A DNA stretch of 64,000 nucleotides from Seriola aureovittata (Eukaryota > Chordata > Actinopteri > Carangiformes > Carangidae), in NCBI RefSeq assembly GCF_021018895.1, contig NC_079379.1, positions 20,830,776 through 20,894,775 of the forward strand, in the 5' to 3' direction. A model generated the notes under the pieces. The model was given only the letters and a program-made list of their open reading frames with translations. It did no database searches and had not been told where the DNA came from. Every line of letters starts with the position of its first letter. Position 1 is the stretch's first letter. Made by a program: the position numbers and the translations under genes. Positions 53,379 through 64,000 of this stretch are shown piece after piece.

Positions 53379-55395
53379 AGAAGATAAAAGTAATACTAAT
53401 ACTGTTGGAAGTAATGAAATAACTGGATGGGAACACACGATCAACTCAGCAATGTTGCAACTTTGATAGGAAAGTGACAATAATCTGAATGTACCTCTGT
53501 ATATATCTATATTCTTCACACATGACAGCTGATACAGCAGGGATCACTTCAGTCTAACTGCTGAAAACAACATAATCTCTGAAAGGTGTTTATTATATTG
53601 TGTGATAGTTTTGATTCACATATATTCTTGTAGCAAGTGTAATGGCTTGTAAAGCCATTTTGATTGAGCGAGAGAGAGAAGTGCGACGCTGTAATACCGG
53701 CACTAATGCAGCGCTGATCACTCGGTTAACAGAGGGAGAAAGGGAGGGAGAGGGAGAGCGTGCTGAGGGTAGAAAATAAGTGGCATCCCGCAGAGCTTTT
53801 TAATTCCTCAAGGAGATTGACACCTGAATGTGCTTTCATGGGCAAACTGCTGGGTGGCAACACCCTTTCACCCCCCACCCCCAACACCAGCTTTTCCCCT
53901 TTTCCCTCTCCATTCATTTTCCCTCCCCTCCCGATCTGACACTGCATAACATATCCATCTTAACAAGACATTTACTCTAATGTTGAGTTTTAAAATGTTT
54001 ATTTGGTAAACAGCTTTTTCACACGTTGCTTGAACTGTGTCTGGATGCATCATAAGTGGATTGAAAGCCCATTAAAGGCAAGAGAGAATTTTGCAGGGCG
54101 CGTCAGAAAATGACACTTGAGTTAATGCTATGTCATTAATTATTCAGTTTGCCCCATAAACTATTCAAGCCTAATAATTTTTCGTACATTATGTTTATTA
54201 GATCATGATGTGATTATGTTAATTGTAAGAGTGTGATTATAATGCACTTTTGATACCTTTTTAGGAGAGAGTGCAGCAGAGAAGAGTGTCAGTATTTCTG
54301 AAAAGAGCAGCGTTACAGCATAAATTTGACGTATTGATTTGCATTGGAATCAAGTGGAACTATATCATCCTGTTGTCAGGTTTTCCACATTAAAAAAAGA
54401 AAAAGAAAAATGAACACGTTTCTATCCCGTGCACTTTCTATGTGTCATCCTGTCTTTGTTGTATCATCATCTTCCTCCCTTGTAATATTTTTCTATCACT
54501 CCTGTTGTGTCCTTCTGCTATTTTTCTCGTTTGTTCTCATTCATCTTGTGTCTCCATTGAAGGTGTATGAGGAAGGAGGGAGGGACGGAGGGAGGGAGGG
54601 ATCTGGAGACAGAAGAGCTTCACAGCGGGCCTCCGTTCCATTTATCAACATCAGGATTTCAATTGCAGCACGACACCTTAAAAGCCAACTCAGAAACCTC
54701 TTCGCTCCCCATGCGAACAAAAGCAGAAAGAACCCAACTTAAATGTGAAACCCTACCTTTCCTTTTCACGCTGAGTTCACCTTTTCACCAATAGGTACTT
54801 TTTGGTGTGACTACATGAGGTTATTTTGCTTTCAAAAGAGATGGCTGATAAAAATAAATGAGAGGAACATTTACCGAGCCTGCCTTTGCGGCCTTGAAGG
54901 TTTGCTATTTGTGTTAAAAAGGTTTTTTTCGAAAACATTTATTAATTGTATTCACACCGTTTCCTCTTTTTTTTTTTTTTTTTTGGTCTCTATCACGGCT
55001 CTGGCTTTCATGGTGTGCTGTGGTGTTTCACCATGACAAGCTGAATCAAGGCTACAGCACTAAACACCTCTGTATGACATCTATTCAGCCGCCTCTGAGA
55101 AGCAGTTTACCCGTGATATTCTTCAGCTCTGTGAAGGGTTGTGCAGATAAAAACAGCCAAGGGTGTTCGTTGACCTTCCTTCATACATACAGTAGCATTG
55201 TGTATGTGTGTCTCTGTGTGCATGCACGCTGTCATTACTGGGTCCCTTCCACATTTAGCCCTCCATATGGCTTATGTAGATAGCTTTCTTTGGGTCGTGT
55301 CTTGGCTCGGCTTTAATTAGTGGATTTGCTGCTAATAGATGGAGCTAATTAACAGGGATTTCGGCTCTTGCACGTTTGCCACTGTTCCTATCTGG
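53379..55395. other. Non-coding stretch
   Basis: No supported gene. Positions 53620-53740 and 54060-54260 look regulatory rather than repetitive. A T run lies at 54968-54984. The 132-residue frame at 54344-54742 has no domain. Confidence 0.5.
54060..54260. other. Candidate conserved non-coding element
   Basis: Unique AT-leaning sequence with many homeodomain-type words: GTCATTAATTATTC, AGCCTAATAATTTTT, TTATGTTAATTG, GTGATTATAATGC. No frame of interest. Confidence 0.25.

Positions 55396-55431
<36 letters not shown>
55396..55431. repeat. (TG)n microsatellite
   Basis: About 17 TG units followed by CACGCTCACACGTGTG. Confidence 0.95.
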
Positions 55432-55493
55432 ACGCTCACACGTGTGCAAGCTGACATGTTTCTGTCTATCCGACAGTGGAGACAACGGATGCT

Positions 55494-55507
55494 GTCACCT
55501 TGGTAAC
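55494..55507 (+). promoter_or_regulatory. RFX X-box-like motif
   Basis: GTCACC-TT-GGTAAC fits GTNRCC(N0-3)RGYAAC exactly. The surrounding DNA (55440-55560) is unique and balanced. Confidence 0.35.
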
Positions 55508-55840
55508 CATGTAAAATGGATTCCAGGAGTGGAATCAGCCCGAGCCAATTAGACATAGACATGCTATGGAGATGGCAGGGCGCACACAGATACACACTCT
55601 CTGTCTGTGTTGCTCACCCTTTCTCTCTCACTCTCCCCCTTGCCCGCACACACACTTACACACACACACACATACACACGAACGAGCAGGCAGTCAGACA
55701 GCGTCTTGCCCTAGGCGGTGTGGATATGACCATCATAATCACATCATCCCCCCCTGATAACAATAACTCTGCTCAGGGATGCAAATAATCTGTGCGTCCA
55801 CATATCTTATTATTGCAATCAATAATAACGAAGCACCCCA

Positions 55841-55841
<1 letters not shown>

Positions 55842-55881
<40 letters not shown>
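55842..55881. repeat. (CA)n microsatellite
   Basis: About 20 pure CA units, 67 bp ahead of a 41-unit TG array. Confidence 0.95.
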
Positions 55882-55886
<5 letters not shown>

Positions 55887-55943
55887 AACACCCCTGCCAC
55901 CCCTAATGAGAAAGTATAGCCTATTACCATGCTCTGTGTGTTG

Positions 55944-55948
<5 letters not shown>

Positions 55949-56030
<82 letters not shown>
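55949..56030. repeat. (TG)n microsatellite
   Basis: About 41 pure TG units. It is complementary to the CA array at 55842-55881. Confidence 0.95.
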
Positions 56031-56031
<1 letters not shown>

Positions 56032-56118
56032 TTTCAGCAGCTGTGTCCCCCTTCTTTAAAAAGCGAGGAGATCAAAACGGAGCAAAGGGCTCACGGGGCG
56101 TAAAAACTAATTTACTTT

Positions 56119-56135
56119 AAAAAAAAAAAAAAAAA
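56119..56135. repeat. poly-A tract
   Basis: Run of 17 A. No retrotransposon body is recognised upstream. Confidence 0.85.
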
Positions 56136-56856
56136 GTAATTCTGCCGGCTGAGTTTCTCTTTTTTGCCCCTGCTGTCAAGTAGCCCCACTCTTCATCAAA
56201 AGCACAGTGATTGAGAAACAGGCCAAATGTGCAGGAAAAGAATGAACACATGCTCGGTTTTGATTCGGTGTGCGTGGTTTTCCCCAAAAGCAAACCAGTG
56301 ACCCATATGCATTCTCGCCGCTCTCAGCCCGTCCTGATGAAATGGCCACAAGATTACTGCTGACTTTGTGATAATACTGTGTTACTTATGTCACACACAC
56401 ACACACACACCACCTTTTAGTGTAGGTGTGTGTTTGTGGATGAGTGGGTGGGGTAGGCTGACGCACTTGCGGGTGTCGATAAGTGACTGTAAGTGTGTTT
56501 GTGTGATGTGTGTGTATGTACACTGATAAGTGTTGATAAGTGAGTGTGTGTGGATGATTGCTGATTTGTGGCAGGGTGTCTATTGTTAATGAAATCCTTT
56601 GTGCTGCTCTGATTGGCTCATCAATCAAACAGCAGTTTCGCATATTACCCATAACCCCTTTCTGCTCTCTCCAGGTGGTGGATTACAATGTGACACATGC
56701 ACATGTATACACCAACACACGCGCGCAAAGACCAAGTGTAGTCATATTCACATGTTCACACACACGCACACTCAGACATATGTGGACATTCACAAATAAA
56801 CACATTTTCAAACACACATATACACAACAGACACATGAGATAGGAAAAAGCATCAA

Positions 56857-56892
<36 letters not shown>

Positions 56893-56962
56893 ACACACGC
56901 ACATTTATGTACCTATAAATGTACACACAAAAAACACATATACACTATAGACGCAAGCATAC

Positions 56963-56995
<33 letters not shown>

Positions 56996-57050
56996 ATATC
57001 TTTAAACTGGCATGTCCCAAAAGGCCAACTTGCACACATATACTGTCTCT

Positions 57051-57125
<75 letters not shown>

Positions 57126-57340
57126 CACACACTCACTCATGTGCACACAGACACATCTTTGCATTTACACATACTGAACATAAACACCCTACAGTCTTGC
57201 TAAAAGCTTTACGTCAGTGGTTTCCCCAATGTCGTTGTCACCTTGATATCCATCCACAGAGTGAAGGAGACAATGAGACAGTGAATGCATCATCTGCATT
57301 AATTTCTGCTTGATTCAAAGTGTCGTGGCTAAAGAGGGCA
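56136..57340. repeat. CA-repeat cluster
   Basis: After about 260 bp of unique DNA, CA arrays and CA-rich degenerate sequence dominate. They include 56393-56411, 56698-56830 (mixed CACATA and CACACG), 56858-56898, 56960-56995 and 57055-57133 (the longest, about 39 units, ending in CACT variants). No gene supported. Confidence 0.85.
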
Positions 57341-57455
57341 AAAGGAGGGGCGAGGGGGAGGAGGAAGTAGACAGGGGAGGAGGTAGGAGAGGTAGCTAGA
57401 CGGGGGAAATTGTTGGGGGGGGTAGGGGGGTGGTCGGCGGGGGTGGATGTGAGGA
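57341..57455 (+). repeat. G-rich tract with strong G-quadruplex potential
   Basis: Many GGG to GGGGGGGG runs (for example GGGGCGAGGGGGAGGAGG, TTGGGGGGGGTAGGGGGG) spaced by short loops over about 115 bp. Confidence 0.75.
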
Positions 57456-59959
57456 AGAGGCCTTAAGGGACACCTCACTGCGGCTGGCCCCGGGGCAAAG
57501 AGAGAAACACACACACACACACATTCGCATATCCACTGAGATTAGAAATGGCAGACACACACGAATGCACATAATCACGTTCACACATATGCACGCTCAT
57601 GCAGAAAAGCCGCAGACATAACGAGGTAAACATCCCAAACAATGGTTATGAAATCAAATGAAGATACAACACAGATACAGTCGTAGTACATTATATACAC
57701 GTAGGCATGTACAGATTGGTTGTGTGTAGTACGACAGGCCCGGAGGCAGAAAACAGAAAAAACTAGACGCATGTTCCCATCAGATATTTTTAGGATATTT
57801 TTTATTAAATCAGTGACTTTTTGTATTGAAAAAACAAAAAAGAACATACAGTGTACACATAGGTGGAGAGTTGCACTTACTGAGCACGTACCATCTATAC
57901 TCGGCTGCATTTGAAAGGAAAATGCCGTTTTAACTTACTTTACTGAATTCATCCAACAGCTGGATACACAGGTTACTTTGGAGTTAATGATTTTACATAC
58001 TAACGTATGATCAATATAGAAATATTTCTATACATATTAACATTTACAATATGTTATAACAGATTGAACTGCCTGTCACGGTTGTGATTGGTCCATAATC
58101 TAAATCAAACTAACTTTTTTTTTTTTTTTAATCATTAGCAAGCCAGCGAAATAAACCAGAGGTGCTGTCCAGCTCTGGCACAACAGTAGAAAAAATTTGC
58201 AAAAGAAGAAACAAGTAAATTATAGATATGTAGCTGCTACATTACCCAACAGTATATAAAGTAGTTAAAATGACCATCACCTCAACCACATACAACAGCT
58301 ACAACAAATGCTGCATTTACACTAATGCATCTGTAATAATAATCCAACTATGTTTTATATATATATAATAGTATAATATGAAAGGGAATATGTCCACATG
58401 TAAAGCTTGTCTGTGTTCAGTGGTCTGAATATCAGCAGATGAAGGAAGGAGAAAGAGGAAAACGCGAAATATTTTGTTCCTCATGTTGCATTTGATGTCG
58501 TACCGAAGTGAAATTGGAAACTTTACTGGAGGGACAGAAGGTGCATCGACTGATATGTGATGCAACAGCTACAAAAAAGTATCCTGTCTTCCAAGAAATA
58601 AGGCAAAGAAATACCATTTTGAAATACAAATACTGAGGAAAATGTGATTTTTGGTACAAAATGTTCTGTATTAGGATACGAAAATAAGATGACAAGGTGC
58701 AAAATTCATTTTCACTTCATTTTCTCTGTGACCCATCTATAGCAAGAAGCAGACAGGCGTCTTCTTCCTTCCTCTCCTCATGTCCAACCTCTTGTTCCAC
58801 ATCTCCACTCTTTCGTCTCAACAGCCTGTCAGCTCTGGGACACAGTTATGACTCATCTGTCTGTCACATTGAAGATGCCAGACAAACAGACAGCCAGAGA
58901 GTCTGTCTTTATCTCCGGAGAGTGAATCACAATTTGGTGCTTGAGGCTTGGTCCAAAAATCAGGCAATCTGTGCTGCCTGCACCCTCCTCCGTCGGCAGT
59001 TGGCGTTTTGCTCCAATTACAGATACTTTTTTTTTTTGTACAACTGATCAATATGATCCTGACTGGCAGTGGGAGGTGAACTGATCGTACAGTAATGCAA
59101 CATTTTGATCATTTTCGATGAACTTTGCAGGAATATGTATCACACCAGTTTTTCATTATGGTGTAAACACAATTTTCACAGGCCTTCCCACGCTGACAAA
59201 AATAAATCTGGCAGACTGAATGTTAATAATAATTTGTAGGTTTCTGGCAGGAACAAGATTGAAAAACATATTAAAGTCAGACTGAAATCAAAATTAATTT
59301 TTGCAAAGAAATCAATGTATATGTATTTATATGTATATACATGTATAGCCTTGGTGTTTGGTTTGATGTTTACTTTTTTGGCCAAAATCTTTATTACTGA
59401 AAAGTTCTCTTATTTATTAGGAAGTTTTATTTCGGACAGCATCTCGTATATATTTTTGCTGCTGACTGACAATATTGGTAATGTATTGGTGTGGACAGGC
59501 GATATAATTAGTTTATAATGCTTAAGTTCCAGCAGCTAAACAAGCAGTCAACCAGCTGAGTAGTGATGTTATTAGCCGTTGTGTAGCCTCACCTATGAAC
59601 TGAGCACTTCCTGTTACGTCAGGTGACTCTGTAGGTTATTTCCATATGTATTGACTGCATGTCTCCGTTGCAGCACTGGCTTTCAGCTTTGCACAAATGT
59701 CTTAAAATGGAACGATATGCATAATAGCTGCAGTATCATTATAGGTTTAATTCTTCACATTTCAAATTGTAATTCCCTGTATTTCAGTTCAATTTCAGTT
59801 AATTTGTCATCATCAATCAAATCTGAAAACTTTTTTTTTTTGGTTGGTTTTTTAATAAATAGGCCGATATTCCAGCCCCAAATCATTGCCACTCCCAAAC
59901 TAAATGAATTATTGTACACCACTGAAGAATCACAGACCTGAGTTACATTTAAAATCGTC
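57456..59959. other. AT-rich non-coding stretch
   Basis: No supported gene. Short CA run at 57507-57522, T runs near 58114-58130 and 59024-59036. Positions 57930-59900 are AT-rich without a defined element. Confidence 0.5.
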
Positions 59960-60125
59960 TGTACCGCGAGCACCAGCCATGCTGGGCCGTCTCTATGGAG
60001 ACGTCACGCAGCGTGCCGTAAAACTGTCGTAAAACGTGAGCGGAGAGTGAACATTCATCATTTGTAAACTGATTCGTTCAGTTCAGCGCTCACAAAAAAT
60101 ATGAACGCGTTCAATGAACAACACT
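59960..60125. repeat. Possible interspersed repeat with GAACGCGTTC core
   Basis: Contains TGATTCGTTCAGTTCAGCGC and ATATGAACGCGTTCAATGAA, words that recur in fish repeats. GAACGCGTTC is a perfect 10-bp palindrome at 60105-60114. Boundaries are uncertain. Confidence 0.3.
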
Positions 60126-61900
60126 GGGTACATGTGGTACAAATTGTCAATTTCGACACATGTAATATGATGCAAATGGTATTTTTCAGTCGCCACCACA
60201 GCACAAGGTTCGTACTCTTCAAATGAAAGGGGAGCGCTGGTCTGGACGTTGGCCATTGCCTACAGCAGTTCAGGTTGAAGTATTAAACATAATTCACCTC
60301 TTCTACTCTCTGGCATTCGACTCACAGCGTGGTTTTACATGGCATCTCTGAAAAAACCGCACCTCCCATGATCCTTTGCCAAAGTGGCACAGTGACGAAT
60401 GACAGCCGACAGGGGTCAGTCGGGAAGCCACTCTTTTGAAGCTGTGCTGTGAAAATAAGACGTGTGTGCACATCTCTTGCAAAAGTGTGGGTCTGTGTGT
60501 ACTGTAGGTGCATGAGTGTGTGTACTGTGTGTGTGTGTGAGTGAGATGGCCTGCAGCGAGCACTGTGAGGTTTTCCAGCCCACGCTGAGCCGACCGTGGT
60601 TGGACCGGAGAGGCTCAGTGTGACCTGCCAAAACACACAGCAGCCACACCAACAGTGAACTCTGTATGGTCGGGGATGGAGAGATGGAGGGATTAGTGAC
60701 GGGGGGGGGGGGGGGGTGGAAAGTGAGGTATGAAATGAGCAGAGTGAGGATGGGAAGAGTGAGGGGATGACAGGAGGGAGGAGGGAGGACAGAGGAAATT
60801 CATCATGGTCACACAATGTGCACACACTCAGCTTGTGACGTGCTTGTGTGCTCAGTAATGACTGATGTAGCTCTGGTCTCAATGGGTAGATACCCTATAC
60901 TTAAGAACCCATTTAAGCTTGTAAAACCACTCACCCATAAAACTTTAGGCTCTGAATGTTTGTGTGTGTGTGAGTGTGCACGTGTATGTGCGTATTACAA
61001 GAGTGTATTTGTCTGCTGATTGCGTGTGCAGGTTTTTGTGTCTTTGCTCATTAACTTTGATTGCAAGGGCGAATGGCGGGCGTTTGTCGAACAAAAACAA
61101 CAGGTTGGCTGTGCTGTGAACTTTGCAATTTGTGGGAGGTGATAAGAGAGTGAAGAATGGAGAGAAAAGACAGAGGTAGACTAAAGGAGGGGAGGTGACA
61201 GTAAATAAGTGCCTTTCAGTCTTGTAGAGGGGTAGATGAGCGGGGGGGATTCTGACAGCTCCGAGAGTCCGACAGCTAAATGGCTCACTCAAGAAAGAAG
61301 AGGTGATGGAGGAAGAATAGCGGGAGACAGGGGGAAGAAAAGCAAAAAACAAAATGCATGAAGTCAGCCGTGTAACTGTTTGTCACCAGTCACAATGACT
61401 CTCATTGTGTTTATTTGTCGATGCATATTTTTCGTCGTTTTCTCGGGTTGTAAGTTTGAAGGCTGCAAATTAACTTTAAAGTAAAAAGTTCAGTTAGTCT
61501 AATTAAATCTGTTTACACGACCATATCACTTTCGGTTGCTACCAAAGCAAACCGTGCATTTCTGGATTGAATTCTGACCCTTAAGGCACCCACTACTTTC
61601 AACTGTTTCCAATGTTACACAACATCACTCTTGGTGAATTAAATGATGCTCTACAATTGGTAACTATGCAGTTGACTGTTACACACAGACTTTATTAATG
61701 CAAACAAAAAAAAGAGGCAAAATTTGTGTTATTCTTTGGGAATAGTTTATTGGAAATTGTTTTGCCAACAACACAGTTAGTGGACGCATTACTTCTCAGT
61801 TTTCTTTTAAGTCCTGCGTTTTGCAGCTTCCTTGACATCTCCACCAAAGAATAGCTTTCAAAATAACCATAACCCTGTGTCAATGTCATGGGTTACTCAG

Positions 61901-61903
<3 letters not shown>
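60126..61903. other. Non-coding stretch
   Basis: No supported gene. It holds a G run (60701-60716), short TG patches (60520-60542, 60958-60975) and purine-rich DNA (61130-61340). The 186-residue minus-strand frame (60322-60882) is driven by pyrimidine- and CA-rich sequence. Confidence 0.5.
60701..60716. repeat. poly-G run
   Basis: Run of 16 G; length unreliable. Confidence 0.85.

Positions 61904-61949
<46 letters not shown>
61904..61949. repeat. (TA)n microsatellite
   Basis: About 23 TA units, the only long TA array here. It is self-complementary and cruciform-prone. It lies 49 bp left of the family 4 copy at 61998. Confidence 0.95.
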
Positions 61950-61951
<2 letters not shown>

Positions 61952-61997
61952 CTCTATATAACAATAACTGTATGTTCTTTTAGCATTTCAAGGATAA

Positions 61998-62140
61998 TAG
62001 CAGCTGTAATTAGTAATAACTACATAACAGAGAGCTCTTGAAAAATTATAGCAAAGTGCTTAATTTTACAGAATGAAATAAAAAAGTGTAGCTCGACTTT
62101 CCATTTTTCTCCTTCACGGTTAACTCCTTTTAACATTTAA
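61998..62140 (+). repeat. Dispersed repeat pair (family 4), copy 2
   Basis: Matches 22872-23010 in order: TAACTACATAACAGAGAGCT, AAAAAGTGTAGCT, GACTTTCC, GTTAACTCCTTTT. Copy 2 lacks the extra GTATCTTAA segment. Confidence 0.65.
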
Positions 62141-62640
62141 CCACCAGTCTCAACCATGTTTCTGAACAGCTTTAACACGTCCCTTTCTCTTTCTTTCCCT
62201 CTGCTATCTCACTTTCCACACTTATTTCTCCGATGCCATCTCTTTCCATGTGTGTGCATCTCACTCACTGACTCCGATCTTAATGTCTGGCTGAGCTGCC
62301 ATTCAAACTGTAATAATTCTCAATAATTTATAAGTAATACGTCTGGGTGACCCTCTGGCTTTAAGGGAAAACCAGGTCTAGTTTAGTGCTCCTCCTAGGC
62401 ATAGACTCTCCAAGTCTCTAAACTCCTGTACAGTATAAAAGCAGTTCTTTTTTAACACTCATTTATTCAGGTTATTCCCCATCAGTTTGTCAGCTGTGTG
62501 TACAGTATACATGTATGTAGTAAGCAAAATAAACAGCAAGAGTTTGCAGTGAAAGTAAATCGTTTTAATTGCAGCTATCAGTGGATTTGCTCGAAGTAAA
62601 TCAGCATCATTTTGGCAGTTGACACACCTCGACAGTGTTG
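62141..62640. other. Non-coding stretch
   Basis: No gene or definable repeat seen; short TTTAA and CTCTC words only. Confidence 0.5.
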
Positions 62641-64000
62641 AACATCGATGGAAAAGAAAGAGGGGAAACTAGAGCCATTTTCTCATGTGAACTTGAGCTG
62701 CCCTTTCGCACATGTGGCACACAACAGGAGACTGTCAGAGCGAGACGCGTTCTCCTGGAAACTGTTTGGTGTAGGCGAGGGGCGGCACCTGGGTAGAGCG
62801 TGCACGAGGCAGGATAGAGACGTCATCAACACGCCCACTCGCTCGCTGTGAAGTCTCTGGACAACGACCCGCCCTATTCACACGTCGGCTCTATCGTACA
62901 TTACACAGACTCCTGGCAGAATAAAGTCCCTTTAACGTCCGCTTCGACTGATTCGGACATTTGCATCCTCACATACAGCTCCTCTGGGTAATATCTGGAA
63001 AAAAAAAAAAAAGTTCAGGGGTAGTTTAACCATCCTCAGTCAGACATCTTTTAAATAAACCATGAGCTAGCTTGCTAAAAGCCAGGTAGCTTGAAGATCT
63101 TTGGTGATGATGGTTGAAGCTGACAAGTGCTAGCACGCCCCCAGCGTTAGTGTTCTAGCAATCACTTTTGTAGCTTGAGTAGTTTACCAGTTAGCCACGA
63201 TGTTCACAAGCTTATAGGACGACACATTTTGCCAAGACAGGCAGATGAATATCGCTGTGCAACATGCAAAGCCAGCAGCACTGCACCTTAAGGCTTGTAC
63301 AAAGTAGATTTTTTAAATTTCTGTGGCTTAATACACACCAGTAAAGCTTAAACCTAAAGATACATAAAATTATATATTTTCCTAACGGCACCTTGATGGC
63401 CATTAGGTAAATATATCGGCCCACAGACCAGTTTCCAAAAGCACATTGACATCTCCGTGAGTGATGGCATTTTGCCCCGATTTGATAGCTGACAGTTGAG
63501 AGCGTCACGTAACATGGGGACAGGGAAAAAAAGAGGGAGAGAGGGATAAAATGTATTACGGGTCCACCAGGACGCACCACAGCCACCCTGCGACTGAGCA
63601 GATTATCCAAGTTGTTTACCACATGCAATCCAGCCTGAAGTAGGTTACTCTATTCTGCTTGATGCTGTTATATAAAGCGTCTTGATTTGATAGTTGCATA
63701 AATTCCTTATAATAACAGGCTTTGTGTGTCTCTATTATGCGTCTGATATGAGGTAAAGTGTGCTGTATCAAAGCTATAGGGGCCTTTGTCTGCTCCCTCA
63801 CACGTATCCTCTTCACGTCATCGTAAGTCTTGTTAACAGACGTCGAGAAGACATTTACCGGCGACCGGCAGTCAAAGCCGGGAGCTTTGTGCGTTTTTCA
63901 ATGTAACCTCACAGTTTATGTCCAACCAGAATTCTTCTTATATTCTGTTGAATGAAATTTGAATGTGGTAAAGCGTGACATTGATGCACGGCTTGTTCCA
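62641..64000. other. Long non-coding tract of distinct composition; possible large repeat
   Basis: Relatively GC-rich with many CG dinucleotides (GAGCGAGACGCG, CGAGGGGCGGCACC, GACGTCATCAACACGCCCAC, CATTTACCGGCGACCGGCAG). It has no microsatellite apart from an A run at 63000-63013. No protein motif was recognised in any frame, including the 138-residue minus-strand frame 63212-63628. It could be a large non-autonomous transposon cut by the window edge or a gene-proximal CpG-rich region. I cannot decide. Confidence 0.35.

Noticed and set aside
56655..56700. CTCTCCAG followed by GTGGTGGATTACAATG considered as an exon start
   Set aside because: The frame runs straight into CA repeats with no donor or domain.
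60322..60882. 186-residue minus-strand frame
   Set aside because: Driven by pyrimidine-rich and CA-rich sequence, overlaps other frames, and has no domain or splice context.
63212..63628. 138-residue minus-strand frame
   Set aside because: Cys/Leu-rich with no domain; lies in the tract suspected of being a repeat.
1..64000. tRNA genes or tRNA-derived SINE heads
   Set aside because: No convincing B-box (GGTTCGANTCC) with a paired A-box was found by eye on either strand; a scan with a tRNA finder would be decisive.

Overview
This 64-kb window looks like non-coding nuclear DNA from a ray-finned fish, most likely a percomorph teleost. It is AT-leaning, packed with long (TG)n/(CA)n microsatellites, and seeded with short interspersed repeats of kinds I know from percomorph genomes. 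These include Tc1-like remnants, TTAA-flanked MITE-like elements, a foldback element built on TTAGCTTAGC arms, and a family that opens with CCATCCATCTAT. No bacterial gene organisation, operon, tRNA, rRNA, CRISPR array or viral genome was seen. I could not support any host protein-coding gene. The longest open frames are either read through dinucleotide repeats (His-Thr or Val-Cys polymers) or show no recognisable domain. The window is therefore an intergenic stretch or part of one or more very large introns.

Layout. 1-3 kb: largely unique DNA with TG, GA and AC simple repeats. 2.9-3.65 kb: an AT-rich tract holding a 25-bp inverted repeat whose arms lie 472 bp apart. 4.47-4.70 kb: G-rich. 5.57-6.02 kb: an internally deleted Tc1-like element that keeps a broken transposase 3' end. 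8.27 kb: a CG/CA alternating tract. 12.15-12.58 kb: a MITE flanked by TTAA. 14.5 kb and 34.7-35.0 kb: two oppositely oriented copies of one abundant fish repeat. 16.29-16.55 kb: a compound VNTR in which TG runs alternate with a GAGGTAGTTT punctuation. 17.9, 30.3, 43.4 and 53.1 kb: four copies of one MITE-like family. 21.0 and 47.0 kb: two copies of a repeat that each contain the same internal module twice, at a period of about 145 bp. 24.38-24.61 kb: a 230-bp pyrimidine tract ending in an AG/GT pair that would define a 12-nt microexon. 26.5-26.9 kb: a second Tc1 fragment, on the minus strand. 40.0-40.4 and 50.2-50.5 kb: the foldback family. 51.23 kb: a perfect 15-bp hairpin beside a TG array. 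56-57 kb: a cluster of CA arrays. 62.6-64.0 kb: a long, fairly GC-rich non-coding tract at the right edge.

There is no pathway to reconstruct. The biology here is transposon decay and microsatellite growth, with possible cis-regulation. Several stretches of balanced, non-repetitive sequence with clustered homeodomain-type TAAT sites, E-boxes and RFX X-boxes (notably 28.64-29.21, 45.28-45.80 and 54.06-54.26 kb) are candidate conserved non-coding elements. That can only be settled by cross-species alignment. Family assignments were made by eye and memory; boundaries are good to about 10-30 bp unless a terminal motif is stated.
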